64,000 nt of DNA from positions 1 through 64,000 of the forward strand of contig JBQELO010000010.1 in the NCBI GenBank assembly GCA_052103955.1, written 5' to 3'. Below, piece after piece: positions 20,111 through 29,198 of this stretch. Origin of the DNA: Paenalcaligenes sp052103955. Its GTDB lineage: Bacteria; Pseudomonadota; Gammaproteobacteria; Burkholderiales; Burkholderiaceae_B. The notes below the pieces were generated by a model that saw only the letters and a list, made by a program, of their open reading frames with translations, did not search any database and had not been told where the DNA came from. The position numbers were made by a program, and so were the translations under genes. The first letter of the stretch is position 1. Each line of letters starts with the position of its first letter.

Positions 20111-21865
20111 ATGCAAGAGGCAACACAGCGCATCTGTACTACACCCTCCGCCATGTTATGCGCGCAAGGGCAGGGCGTGGTGCGTGGCTACGCCATAGGC
20201 CGAGCCGTGGTGATGGGGGCTGCGGCACTGGAAGTGCCACATTATCGCGTAGCGGTAGAAGTGGTAGAGCAGGAGTGTGTACGGCTCTGTGCCGCGATGG
20301 ATAAGGCGCGTGACGAAGTCACAGCCTTAGCGTCTGGGTTGCCGTTAGATGCTCCTAAGGAAATGGCCTCATTGTTGGGTGTGCATGTGTTGCTGTTGGA
20401 TGATCCGCAGTTGCGCTCCCAAACTATGTCATTAATACGTGAGCGTTTTTATAACGCCGAATGGGCGCTGACGACTCAAGGGCAGTTGCTTCAAGAACAG
20501 TTTTCCGCGATGGAAGACGAGTACTTGCGCGAGCGTGGTGCCGATATCAGGCAAGTGATAGAGCGGGTATTGCTGTTGTTATCCGGCGGCAAACCGTTAA
20601 CGCTGAATGCGTTGGATCAAAGCGGTGATGAGCCCTTGATTGTGGTGGCGCGTGATATAGCACCAGCCGACATGATGGGGCTGCGCGAAGCAAAGTTTGC
20701 TGCATTCCTCACCGACTTAGGTGGCCCTACCTCACATACTGCCATTGTGGCGCGTAGTATGGCGGTGCCTGCGGTTGTGGGTTTAGGAAATTTTCGTTCG
20801 CTAGTGCGCGATGGCGACATGCTGATCGTGGATGGTTTTACTGGCGCGGTGATGGTGAACCCATCTGCCTTGGTGCTAGAGGAATACCGTCAGAAACAAG
20901 CTGAGTTTGCGTTGGCTAGGGAAAGCCTAGCCTCACTGCGTGATGCACCTTCCGTCACGCTGGACGGTATTACTGTGCACTTAGAGGCCAATATAGAGCT
21001 GCCTGAAGAAGCCGAGCATGCCTTGGCTGCTGGTGCGCAAGGTATAGGGCTGTTTAGGAGCGAGTTTTTATTCATGGGGCGCAGCACACTGCCCGATGAA
21101 GAAGAGCAATTCCATGCTTACAAAGCGGTGCTGGAAGCCATGCAAGGCAAGCCAGTAACGATTCGCACGTTGGATATCGGTGCGGACAAGGTGCTGGATG
21201 GCGAGCAAACGGTAGCCACTAACCCCGCGCTGGGCTTGCGTGCTGTGCGTTATTGCTTAGCTAACCCGGATTTATTTCAAACCCAATTACGGGCGCTGTT
21301 GCGTGCTTCAGTGCATGGCACGTTACGTATTTTGGTGCCCATGATTTCCAGCATTAAAGAAGTGATCGCCGTGCGCCAGGCTATTAGCGAGGCCAAGCAG
21401 TCCTTAGCCAGTCAAGGTATCACCGTGGCGAGCAACATTCAGTTGGGCGCAATGGTGGAAGTGCCCGCTATTGCGATTGCGATAGAACCTTTTGCGGAAA
21501 CCTTGGATTTTCTCTCTATTGGTACCAATGACTTAATTCAGTACATCATGGCGGTAGACAGGGGGGATTCAGAGGTGGCTGATCTGTACGATCCCCAACA
21601 CCCTGCGGTGTTACGTGTGATTGCACAGACTATTAATGCGGGTGAGCGTTTTAACACGCCAGTATCGGTGTGCGGTGAAATGGCCGGCGATCCTACCTTA
21701 ACCCGTTTGCTATTGGGGTTGGGCTTAACCCGTTTTTCCATGCATGCTGCACAATTGCTGGATGTGAAACGCGAAATTGTGACCGCACACTCTAATGCTT
21801 TGCGTACTAAAGTGGCAGGGGCATTGAACAGAGCAGAGCGCTTAGACTTGGCAATATTGCACTAA
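20111..21865 (+). CDS. ptsI: PTS enzyme I (phosphoenolpyruvate-protein phosphotransferase)
   Basis: 584 residues from the ATG at 20111, preceded by AAGGAG; the frame is open back to 20063 but that would overlap ptsH. The phosphohistidine loop GGPTSHTAIVARSMAVPAVVG lies near residue 190. The PEP-binding barrel shows GIGLFRSEFLFMGR, RTLDIGADK, SIGTNDLIQYIMAVDR and VSVCGEMAGDP with the catalytic Cys. It starts the phosphorelay EI to HPr to EIIA. It is the last gene of the cluster, with an AT-rich hairpin following. Confidence 0.95.
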   Translation: MQEATQRICTTPSAMLCAQGQGVVRGYAIGRAVVMGAAALEVPHYRVAVEVVEQECVRLCAAMDKARDEVTALASGLPLDAPKEMASLLGVHVLLLDDPQLRSQTMSLIRERFYNAEWALTTQGQLLQEQFSAMEDEYLRERGADIRQVIERVLLLLSGGKPLTLNALDQSGDEPLIVVARDIAPADMMGLREAKFAAFLTDLGGPTSHTAIVARSMAVPAVVGLGNFRSLVRDGDMLIVDGFTGAVMVNPSALVLEEYRQKQAEFALARESLASLRDAPSVTLDGITVHLEANIELPEEAEHALAAGAQGIGLFRSEFLFMGRSTLPDEEEQFHAYKAVLEAMQGKPVTIRTLDIGADKVLDGEQTVATNPALGLRAVRYCLANPDLFQTQLRALLRASVHGTLRILVPMISSIKEVIAVRQAISEAKQSLASQGITVASNIQLGAMVEVPAIAIAIEPFAETLDFLSIGTNDLIQYIMAVDRGDSEVADLYDPQHPAVLRVIAQTINAGERFNTPVSVCGEMAGDPTLTRLLLGLGLTRFSMHAAQLLDVKREIVTAHSNALRTKVAGALNRAERLDLAILH

Positions 21866-21928
21866 GCCGCTTGTGGCTTTCTCTTACAGTAGTGATCTAC
21901 ACCGCGCTGTTTGTGCGACTTAAGGTAA

Positions 21929-21965
21929 ATAGTAAAAAGTCTTACGTAACTTTTTACTATTTTTA
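21929..21965 (+). terminator. Hairpin after ptsI
   Basis: A perfect 12-bp AT-rich stem (ATAGTAAAAAGT with ACTTTTTACTAT, 8-nt loop) followed by TTTTT, 60 bp after ptsI. The low GC makes it a weaker terminator than the others; it could also be an operator for the gene at 22099. Confidence 0.5.
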
Positions 21966-22030
21966 AATTTTGTTGCTAACTTAATACTGGTTTATAGCCA
22001 GACTCACCAGTAGAATGAGAATTGTTTTCG

Positions 22031-22061
22031 CATCAAACCTGTTTGTCGCGTCAGTTTGATG
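22031..22061. repeat. Inverted repeat upstream of the lipoprotein gene
   Basis: CATCAAAC (22031-22038) and GTTTGATG (22054-22061) are separated by 15 bp, 38 bp before the lipoprotein start. It could be a repressor site or a 5'-UTR hairpin; nothing here decides which. Confidence 0.4.
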
Positions 22062-22098
22062 TACGTTGTTACACGACATAGATCATGTAAGGATTGTT

Positions 22099-22536
22099 AT
22101 GAAAAAGACTCGTTCGCATCTTGCCGTTTTTGCCGCTGTTGCTTCTCTGAGCTTGCTGGCCGCGTGCTCGGAAGGTGAGGATAAAAAAGCTGCTCCAACA
22201 CCTGCAGCTGCTCCTACTGCACAGCAAGCAGAGGTTGTGGTTGAAGAATCCGTTGAGGTGGTTAAAGAGTCTGCTGATAACGCAGCAGAAACAGTGAAAC
22301 AAGAGGCCGATAAAGCCGAAGTGAAAGCTGAAGAAACGACTCAGGCTGCTGAAGGCGAAGCTGATGCTACTAAAAGCAAAGTAGATGAAGCCGTTGATGC
22401 TGTTAGCAAAAAAGCTGACGAGCTGAAAGACGCTACTGCTGAAGCAGCTAAAGACGTAGGCGACGCTATCGAAAGCGGCACCGCTAAAGCTGACGAAGCT
22501 ATCCAAAATGCTATTGGTAACGGCGACAAAAAATAA
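22099..22536 (+). CDS. Lipoprotein with Ala/Lys/Glu helical repeats
   Basis: 145 residues from the ATG at 22099 (AAGGA upstream); the frame back to 22066 would delay the signal. The signal peptide ends in the lipobox LLAAC (Cys near 22). The mature part is almost wholly Ala, Glu, Lys, Asp and Val, with eleven-residue-like periodicity (ADNAAETVKQEADKA, KVDEAVDAVSKKADELKDA), as in apolipoprotein- or LEA-like amphipathic helices. It probably lies along the membrane or peptidoglycan side of the periplasm. No enzymatic motif. A strong terminator follows, so it is monocistronic and may be abundant. Confidence 0.75.
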   Translation: MKKTRSHLAVFAAVASLSLLAACSEGEDKKAAPTPAAAPTAQQAEVVVEESVEVVKESADNAAETVKQEADKAEVKAEETTQAAEGEADATKSKVDEAVDAVSKKADELKDATAEAAKDVGDAIESGTAKADEAIQNAIGNGDKK

Positions 22537-22559
22537 TCCTGTATTTTTACAGGTGTAGA

Positions 22560-22588
22560 AAATGGCTGCCCTAGGCAGCCATTTTTTT
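22560..22588 (+). terminator. Terminator after the lipoprotein gene
   Basis: A 10-bp perfect stem (AATGGCTGCC / GGCAGCCATT) with a 3-nt loop and seven T; a textbook intrinsic terminator. Confidence 0.9.
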
Positions 22589-22628
22589 ATACACTGGTGG
22601 CAGTGAACTATGACTCAAAGGAATAAGC

Positions 22629-22871
22629 ATGAATCCACGTACCGATTGGTTGAATGATCTACAGAAAAATGTGTCTGACTTGATCGCCAAAAGTCCAGCT
22701 GCCGACATAGAGAAAAATGTGCGCGCCATGATGACTCAAGCTTTCTCGCGTATGGATTTATTGACCCGCGAAGAGTTCGATACACAAAGCGCATTGTTGG
22801 ATCGTGCTTTGCAGCGTATCGCTGCGCTAGAGGCGCGCGTGCAAGAGCTGGAAGACTCGGCAAAGCAATAA
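22629..22871 (+). CDS. ubiK: Ubiquinone biosynthesis accessory factor UbiK
   Basis: 80 residues of the BMFP/YqiC family: N-terminal amphipathic part (WLNDLQKNVSDLIAKSPAADIEKNVRAMMTQAFSRMDLLTREEFD) and a C-terminal coiled coil (LLDRALQRIAALEARVQELE) that trimerises. UbiK binds UbiJ and lipids to assist aerobic ubiquinone synthesis. A good ribosome-binding site (AAGGAA) is present. It precedes comM, as in many betaproteobacteria. Confidence 0.88.
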   Translation: MNPRTDWLNDLQKNVSDLIAKSPAADIEKNVRAMMTQAFSRMDLLTREEFDTQSALLDRALQRIAALEARVQELEDSAKQ

Positions 22872-22976
22872 GCGGTTGTAGGCTAGGTAGTATGGCTGAT
22901 GGGCACGGTTGTGTTCATCGCTAAAGCATAAAGCGACATAGCGGCACACTTGATAGTCTCTAACTAGGAGTGTGCT

Positions 22977-24492
22977 ATGTCGTTGGCAGTGGTCAATAGC
23001 TGTGTCGTAATAGGGATGCAGCCTTGTGCGGTACAGGTAGAGGTGCACATAGGTGCAGGCTTACCTGCTTTTGCGGTGGTGGGGTTACCCGACACGGGTG
23101 TGCGAGAAAGTCGAGAGCGAGTGCGTTCGGCGTTACAAAGCAGTGGCTTTAGTTTTCCTGTTGCACGTATCACCGTGAATTTAGCGCCCGCCGACCTACC
23201 CAAGGACGCGGCGCATTTTGATTTACCCATTGCTATGGGTATTTTGCTGGCATCAGGGCAATTGGCATTGGCCAATGAACATGCTCCTGCTGTGCCCTTG
23301 TGCATAGATCAATACATATTTGCTGGTGAGTTATCACTTACTGGGGCATTGTTGCGCCTTGCTGCACCCATAGCGGTAGTATGGGGTGCTTCAAAGTTGG
23401 GCTTTACGCAGGTCATTATGCCGTTGATGTCAGCGTCGACGGTGACGCAGCTAGCGGGCATGCAGATCTATGGCGTAGCGAGCTTGCGTCAGTTGGTGGA
23501 TGCACTGATGGAGCATGAGTTAAGTTGTACTACACCTGATGAGCCACTGCCTTGCGAGCAGCTATCCACCAATTTATGTATGTCGGATGTCAAAGGGCAA
23601 CCACAGGCCAAGCATGCAATTGAGGTGGCTGCAGCCGGTAGGCATAATGTGCTTTTTCGTGGCACGCCGGGCGTGGGTAAAAGTATGTTGGCTCATCGGT
23701 TGGGTACGGTGTTGCCAGCACTAACCGAGACACAGCGTTTAGATGTGGCTGTGCTGGCTGGCGTGGCTGGCAGAGTAGAACCGTTACATGGCGCGGCACC
23801 TTTTAGGTCGCCACACCATTCGGCCTCTATGGTGGCCCTAGTCGGTGGTGGATCTAGACCTAAGCCTGGTGAGATTTCGTTAGCGCATCATGGGGTGCTG
23901 TTTTTGGATGAGGTGGCCGAATTTTCCAGAAGCGCTTTGGAGGCGTTGCGTGAGCCATTGGAAACCGGGGGGCATCACTATCGCCAGAGCGGGGCGTAGT
24001 GTGTGGTTTCCAGCCGATTTTCAGTTGATAGCAGCGATGAACCCCTGTCCTTGTGGCTGGATGGGGCATGCGGTGCAACCGTGCTTGTGTACGCCGGAGC
24101 GTGTTGATCGTTACAGAGCTAGGCTGTCTGGGCCGTTTATGGATAGGTTGGATGTGTGTGTAAACCTAAAAGTGGAAACTCAGGTAGTGGATGAGGCGCA
24201 GGAGGCCTCTGAGTCGTCAATGCACATACGTCAACGTGTAATTGCTGCGCAGCAGCGGCAGTATCAACGCCAGGGATGCTTGAATAGTAGGCTTGATGGC
24301 CAAGCTTTGGCAGAGCATACGGTATTAGAGCAAGAAGCAAAACGGCTTTTGCGTCAGTGTGTACAACGATGGGGGTGGTCTGGTCGTAGTGTGCAACGGT
24401 TACGGAAAGTGGCACGTACCATTGCCGATTTGGCCTACGAAGAGCAAATACGGGTAGAACATTTAGCACAAGCTATACAATATCGTGGCTAA
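22977..24492 (+). pseudogene. comM: ComM/YifB AAA+ ATPase gene with a frameshift
   Basis: The first frame (22977-23999) has the Lon-like N-domain (GLPAFAVVGLPDTGVRESRERVR), Walker A GTPGVGKSM and Walker B LFLDEVAEF, then turns into non-family residues after EPLETGG and stops. The second frame supplies the continuation ITIARAGRSVWFPADFQLIAAMNPCPCGWMGH and the Mg-chelatase-like C-terminus to 24492. The switch falls at a run of six G (23967-23972): five G would restore one protein of about 505 residues. ComM is the branch-migration helicase of natural transformation. The shift may be real decay, a slippage site or a sequencing error; the rest of the gene is undamaged, which favours the last two. 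Confidence 0.85.
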
Positions 24493-24505
24493 GAAGGGAT
24501 TGGGC

Positions 24506-24534
24506 TAGACATTTTTTCCGTCTCTTTCTATAAT
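24506..24534 (+). promoter_or_regulatory. Sigma-70 promoter for rpmI-rplT-pheST
   Basis: TAGACA (24506-24511), exactly 17 bp, then a perfect TATAAT (24529-24534), leaving about 130 nt of leader before rpmI. Such a leader could host L20-type autoregulation, though no such structure is demonstrated here. Confidence 0.7.
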
Positions 24535-24672
24535 TATTAGCTTTTCAAGGGTTTGGCTTTTGCCAGTGCGGTTTACCCTAGAAAAAAACAATAAGTGTCA
24601 TGTCGGTTATCAAGTGCAGCGCTATCAGTTTGGTTCTGTCACCGCCAGTCACAACTTTATTAGAGTGTCATC

Positions 24673-24870
24673 ATGCCTAAAATGAAAACGAAGAAAAGTG
24701 CTTCCAAGCGCTTTATTGTTCGTGGTAGTGGCTCCATTAAACGGGGTCAGGCGTTCAAGCGTCACATCCTTACCAAGAAAACTACTAAAAACAAACGTCA
24801 ATTGCGTGGCGCAGTTGAAGTTCATAAATCTGATGTGTCCGCTGTAAAAGCGATGCTTCCTTTCGCCTGA
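24673..24870 (+). CDS. rpmI: Ribosomal protein bL35
   Basis: 65 residues, highly basic: MPKMKTKKSASKRFIVRGSG start and a KRGQAFKRHILTKKT block as in all bL35. It binds the large subunit. It is the first gene after a strong promoter and lies 19 bp before rplT. In most relatives it directly follows infC; here about 6.3 kb of other genes separate the two. Confidence 0.97.
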   Translation: MPKMKTKKSASKRFIVRGSGSIKRGQAFKRHILTKKTTKNKRQLRGAVEVHKSDVSAVKAMLPFA

Positions 24871-24889
24871 TTAACGGAGAACTACTACT

Positions 24890-25249
24890 ATGTCACGTGT
24901 TAAAGGTGGTGTAACAGCCCACGCTCGTCATAAAAAGGTTTTGGCTGAAGCCAAAGGTTTCCGTGGTCGTCGCGGTACGTCTTATCGCGTAGCCAAACAG
25001 GCTGTGATGAAAGCCGGTCAATACGCATACCGTGACCGTCGTAATCGCAAACGTGTATTCCGCGCATTGTGGATTGCTCGTATCAACGCAGCATGCCGTG
25101 AGTTGGGTGTAACATACAGCCAGTTTATCGCCGGCATGAATAAAGCTAATATCGAGTTGGATCGTAAAGTTCTGGCTGATATGGCTGTAAATGACAAAGC
25201 AGGCTTTGCCGCTGTGGTAGCTCAGGCTAAAACCGCTCTGGCAGCTTAA
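24890..25249 (+). CDS. rplT: Ribosomal protein bL20
   Basis: 119 residues: MSRVKGGVTAHARHKKVL start, KGFRGRRGTSYRVAKQAVMKAGQYAYRDRRNRKRVFRALWIARINAACRE core, all diagnostic for bL20, an early assembly protein of the 50S subunit and translational repressor of its own operon in E. coli. A hairpin follows before pheS. Confidence 0.97.
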   Translation: MSRVKGGVTAHARHKKVLAEAKGFRGRRGTSYRVAKQAVMKAGQYAYRDRRNRKRVFRALWIARINAACRELGVTYSQFIAGMNKANIELDRKVLADMAVNDKAGFAAVVAQAKTALAA

Positions 25250-25277
25250 TCGGCTTATAGTCGTTTAGTTTAGATGG

Positions 25278-25311
25278 CAAACGGAGCTCTGCATGGGCTC
25301 CGTTTGTTTTT
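25278..25311 (+). terminator. Terminator or attenuator between rplT and pheS
   Basis: A 10-bp stem (CAAACGGAGC / GCTCCGTTTG, 9-nt loop) and TTTTT, 20 bp before the pheS start. It can reduce pheST transcription relative to the ribosomal genes. No Phe-rich leader frame is present, so a classical phe attenuator is not supported. Confidence 0.7.
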
Positions 25312-25330
25312 GGTAAAGGCAAAACACACC

Positions 25331-26350
25331 ATGACATTCTCTGTAGAAGATTTTATTGCGCGTGCTCAGTCTCAATTTGCTGAGGCTCAGGATGCTGCAT
25401 CGCTAGAAAATGCCAAAGCCCGATTTCTGGGTAAGCAAGGCGAAATTACAGCATTGCTGAAAGGGCTAGCAAGCTTGTCTCCCGAAGAAAAAAAAGAAGA
25501 AGGGGCAAGAATTAATCAGTTAAAACGTCAGGTTGAAGATTTACTTAATGCTCGCCGTGCCGACATGGCTCAGGCTGAGCTGACCAAAAAGCTGACAGCA
25601 GAAGCGATTGATGTCACGCTACCAGGCCGTGGCCGTGCAATGGGTGGTATTCACCCTGTGATCCAAACATGGCAACGAGTTGAGCAGATTTTTGGCTCCA
25701 TTGGTTTTGGTGTGGCGAATGGCCCTGAAATTGAAAACGACTGGACTAACTTTACCGCGCTGAACAGCCCAGAAAACCATCCGGCACGTTCCATGCACGA
25801 CACCTTTTACATCGATATGAACGATGAAAAAGGCTTGCCGCTGTTGCTGCGTACCCATACTAGTCCTATGCAAGTGCGTTATGCGCGCATGCATAAACCC
25901 CCAATTAAAGTGATTGCTCCTGGCCGCACCTACCGTGTAGACAGCGATGCAACGCACTCGCCCATGTTCCACCAAGTGGAAGGTTTGTGGATCGCTGAAG
26001 ATATCTCTTTTGCGGACCTGAAAGGCGTGTATACCGACTTCCTGCGCACGTTCTTTGAAAGTGATGATTTGGTGGTGCGTTTCCGTCCTTCCTTCTTCCC
26101 ATTTACGGAACCTTCTGCCGAAATCGACATGATGTTTACCAGTGGTCCTAACCAAGGTAAATGGCTGGAGATTTCCGGTTGTGGGCAGGTGCACCCCAAC
26201 GTAGTGCGTAATTTTGGACTGGACCCTGAGCAATATATTGGTTTTGCTTTTGGCTCCGGCTTGGAACGCCTGACGATGTTGCGTTATGGTGTTAATGACT
26301 TGCGTTTGTTCTATGAGGGTGACTTGCGCTTCCTGCGTCAGTTTGCCTAA
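25331..26350 (+). CDS. pheS: Phenylalanyl-tRNA synthetase alpha subunit
   Basis: 339 residues from the ATG at 25331 (MTFSVEDFIARAQ); the frame back to 25274 runs through the hairpin. N-terminal coiled coil, then the class II core with GGIHPVIQTWQRVEQIFGSIGF, HPARSMHDTFY, LLRTHTSPMQVRYARM (motif 2 region), PGRTYRVDSDATHSPMFHQVEGLW and GFAFGSGLERLTMLRYG (motif 3). It forms the alpha2-beta2 enzyme with PheT. Confidence 0.97.
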   Translation: MTFSVEDFIARAQSQFAEAQDAASLENAKARFLGKQGEITALLKGLASLSPEEKKEEGARINQLKRQVEDLLNARRADMAQAELTKKLTAEAIDVTLPGRGRAMGGIHPVIQTWQRVEQIFGSIGFGVANGPEIENDWTNFTALNSPENHPARSMHDTFYIDMNDEKGLPLLLRTHTSPMQVRYARMHKPPIKVIAPGRTYRVDSDATHSPMFHQVEGLWIAEDISFADLKGVYTDFLRTFFESDDLVVRFRPSFFPFTEPSAEIDMMFTSGPNQGKWLEISGCGQVHPNVVRNFGLDPEQYIGFAFGSGLERLTMLRYGVNDLRLFYEGDLRFLRQFA

Positions 26351-26413
26351 TTAAAACGCTGAGGGCCTTGACCCTCCAACGCTACTGCAACTTTTTACGC
26401 TTACGTATTCATC

Positions 26414-28819
26414 ATGTTAATTTCAGAATCCTGGCTTCGTTCTTTTGTTAATCCTACTTTGGATGCCGATGCGCTGGCTCATCAGTTGACCATGGCTGGG
26501 CTAGAGGTAGAAGACGTTTTTACAGCCGCTCCAGCTTTTACGCAGGTAGTGGTGGGGCATATTGTTGAGGTTACTCCCCATCCTGATGCAGACCGCTTAC
26601 GCGTGTGCAAAGTGGACGATGGCTCGGGTGAATTGCTGCAAATCGTATGTGGCGCACCGAATGCAGCAGTAGGTTTGCATGTGCCTGTGGCGCGTATTGG
26701 TGCAGAGCTGCCTGGCGGCATGACGATTGCTGCTGTAAAAATGCGCGGTGTGCCATCTGCTGGCATGCTGTGCTCGGCACGTGAGTTAGGCTTATCTACT
26801 GACCACGAAGGTCTGATGGAGTTGCCTGCGGATGCGCCGGTGGGTACGGATATTCGCGAATACCTTGATTTAGACGACACTGTTTTCGAACTGAAAATGA
26901 CACCTAACCGTGCCGACTGTTTATCGGTGTTGGGTGTGGCTCGTGAAGTGGCTGCGCTGAATGATTTAACCATGACAGTGCCTAGCTTTGAGCCTGTTGA
27001 AGTAAGCATTGCTGATCGCGTTGCTGTGGATGTGCAGTCTCCTGATTTATGTGGCCGTTTTGTGGGTCGCGTGATCAAAGGTGTGAATGCCCGTGCAGCG
27101 ACACCTGAATGGATGAAACGCCGTTTAGAGCGAGCTGGTCAACGTCCAGTATCCGCCTTGGTGGATATTTCTAACTATGTGATGTTGGAACTGGGTCGTC
27201 CTTCGCACGTCTTTGACTTGGCTAAACTGCAAGGCGGTTTAGAAGTGCGTTGGGCCAAAGAGGGTGAAAAACTAGAGCTGCTAAGCGGTAAAGTTATTGA
27301 TCTGAACGAAAAAGTAGGCGTTATTGCTTGCAACGGTAAGATTGAAAGCTTGGCTGGGATCATGGGCGGTGAAGATACCGCTGTGACACTAGACACTACA
27401 GATGTGTATTTGGAATCTGCTTTCTGGTGGCCAGAGGCCATTATGGGCCGTGCGCGCGAGTATAAATTCTCGTCCGATGCTAGCCATCGTTTTGAGCGCG
27501 GTGTAGATTTCGACCACATTACCGAACACGTAGAACGTATTACTCGTTTGATTCTGGAAATCTGCGGTGGCCAAGCGGGCCCTGTAGACGATATTCAGCG
27601 CAAACTGCCTACACGTGATCCCGTATCCATGCGTTTGGCGCGCTGCCATAAAGTGTTGGGTGTGCCCGTTACAGAAGACGGTGTAGCACGCATTTTCCAA
27701 CGCTTGGGTTTTGAGTTTGACTGTAAAGATCAGGTGTTTACGGTAGTGCCTCCTAGCTATCGCTTCGATATGCAGATTGAAGAAGATCTGATCGAAGAAG
27801 TGGCGCGTATTTACGGTTTTGAAAACCTGCCAGATGTACCTCCAGTGGCACGTGCTGCCATGTACGAAGAGCCTGAGTCTTTGCGTGGCCCGCATGCACT
27901 GCGTGCCAGCATGGCGGCGTTGGACTTCCAAGAGGTCATCAATTACTCCTTCGTTGAAGAAGTATGGGAAAAGAATTACCACGGCAACCAAGATCCAATC
28001 CGTTTGTTGAACCCCATTGCTAGCCACTTGGCGGTAATGCGTTCTTCGTTGATTGGTGGTTTGTTGGCGAACATTGGTTATAACGCTAAACATCGTCAGC
28101 CACGTGTGCGTGTATTTGAGTTGGGGCGTGTGTTCCGTCGTGATGCATCGGTGCAAAGTGGTGATTTGACGGTAGGGGGCATTGCGCAGCCTACGTATTT
28201 GGCAGGTGCGGCGTGGGGTCAAGCTTTCCCTGAGCAATGGGGTATGGCGAAACGTCAAGTTGACTTTTTCGATGTGAAAAAAGACTTGGAAACATTGTTT
28301 GGCAGCAAAGCACAAGACTTGCGCTTTGTAGCGGCTGAGCATCCAGCGTTGCACCCAGGCCGTAGCGCACGTATTGAGCTAGACGGTAACGTCATCGGTA
28401 TGATTGGCGAAGTGCACCCAGCGTGGTTGGCAGACTTGGATTTGGCTACTGCACCTGTAGTGTTCGAGGTGGATGTAGAAGCGTTGTCGCACAACGAGTT
28501 GCCTGTGGCAAAAGCCTTGTCCAGACAGCCAGTGGTACAGCGTGACTTGGCATTCTGGGTGAATAGCCAAGTGAATTACCAAAGCTTGCTGGATACCTTG
28601 CAAGAAACCGTGCGTCAGCATGAAAATCTTGCTATCGTTAAGGATATTCGTTTGTTCGATATTTGGCGTGATCCAGCCGACCCTGCAGAGCAGAGTTTGG
28701 CAATGCGTTTCTGGTTGCAGTCACCAGACAGCACCTTGGACGACGCTACAGTTGAGCAGGCAATGCAACAGTTGTTAAAAGCGTTGGTAGATAATCACCA
28801 AGTACGTCAGCGCGCATAA
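26414..28819 (+). CDS. pheT: Phenylalanyl-tRNA synthetase beta subunit
   Basis: 801 residues, full length. The EMAP/OB-like tRNA-binding domain near the N-terminus shows VVGHIVEVTPHPDADRLRVCKVD and QIVCGAPN, the B3/B4 editing core shows LVDISNYVMLELGRPSHVFDL and LAGIMGGEDTAV, B5 shows VPPSYRFDMQIEEDLIEEVARIYG, and the ferredoxin-like anticodon-binding domain closes it (PVVQRDLAFWV...IVKDIRLFDIW). The pheST pair is followed by ihfA 18 bp on. Confidence 0.97.
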   Translation: MLISESWLRSFVNPTLDADALAHQLTMAGLEVEDVFTAAPAFTQVVVGHIVEVTPHPDADRLRVCKVDDGSGELLQIVCGAPNAAVGLHVPVARIGAELPGGMTIAAVKMRGVPSAGMLCSARELGLSTDHEGLMELPADAPVGTDIREYLDLDDTVFELKMTPNRADCLSVLGVAREVAALNDLTMTVPSFEPVEVSIADRVAVDVQSPDLCGRFVGRVIKGVNARAATPEWMKRRLERAGQRPVSALVDISNYVMLELGRPSHVFDLAKLQGGLEVRWAKEGEKLELLSGKVIDLNEKVGVIACNGKIESLAGIMGGEDTAVTLDTTDVYLESAFWWPEAIMGRAREYKFSSDASHRFERGVDFDHITEHVERITRLILEICGGQAGPVDDIQRKLPTRDPVSMRLARCHKVLGVPVTEDGVARIFQRLGFEFDCKDQVFTVVPPSYRFDMQIEEDLIEEVARIYGFENLPDVPPVARAAMYEEPESLRGPHALRASMAALDFQEVINYSFVEEVWEKNYHGNQDPIRLLNPIASHLAVMRSSLIGGLLANIGYNAKHRQPRVRVFELGRVFRRDASVQSGDLTVGGIAQPTYLAGAAWGQAFPEQWGMAKRQVDFFDVKKDLETLFGSKAQDLRFVAAEHPALHPGRSARIELDGNVIGMIGEVHPAWLADLDLATAPVVFEVDVEALSHNELPVAKALSRQPVVQRDLAFWVNSQVNYQSLLDTLQETVRQHENLAIVKDIRLFDIWRDPADPAEQSLAMRFWLQSPDSTLDDATVEQAMQQLLKALVDNHQVRQRA

Positions 28820-28837
28820 GAAAGGGGAGAGGTATTC

Positions 28838-29152
28838 ATGAATGTCAGCAGCACGCTTACTAAAGCAGAACTGACCGAATTGTTATTTGACCACGTAGGG
28901 TTGAATAAGCGGGAAGCCAAAGACATTGTTGATACGTTTTTTGCCGAGATCCGCAATACGCTGGAGCAGGGTGACGAAGTTAAACTGTCTGGGTTTGGGA
29001 ACTTTCAGGTGCGTAATAAACCGCCGCGTCCTGGTCGTAACCCAAAAACTGGCGAGGTGATTCCTATTTCGGCTCGCCGAGTTGTGACTTTCCATGCTAG
29101 CCAGAAATTGAAAGCGGTAGTGGAAGATGTAGAGCAGGTGGTTGAAGCCTAA
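28838..29152 (+). CDS. ihfA: Integration host factor subunit alpha
   Basis: 104 residues of the HU/IHF fold: TLTKAELTELLFDHVGLNKREAKDIVDTFF, VKLSGFGNFQVRNKPPRPGRNPKTGEVIPISARRVVTFHAS, with the DNA-intercalating proline in the arm (RPGRNPKTGE). It bends DNA for recombination, replication and transcription. Its position after pheT is conserved in proteobacteria. Confidence 0.95.
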   Translation: MNVSSTLTKAELTELLFDHVGLNKREAKDIVDTFFAEIRNTLEQGDEVKLSGFGNFQVRNKPPRPGRNPKTGEVIPISARRVVTFHASQKLKAVVEDVEQVVEA

Positions 29153-29198
29153 TCGCAGGTCTATGCTTTTTGTTTCTCGCATTGATTAAGAACTCATC

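Noticed and set aside
22010..22030. Possible Fur box before the lipoprotein gene
   Set aside because: The stretch GAATGAGAATTGTTTTC shares only scattered positions with the Fur consensus and lacks its symmetry.
25261..25330. Phenylalanine attenuator before pheS
   Set aside because: A terminator hairpin exists, but the small frame over it is not Phe-rich, so only a plain attenuating terminator is supported.
27389..28354. 321-residue open frame antisense to pheT
   Set aside because: It lies fully inside pheT, has no ribosome-binding site and shows no family pattern; long antisense frames are common opposite well-biased genes.
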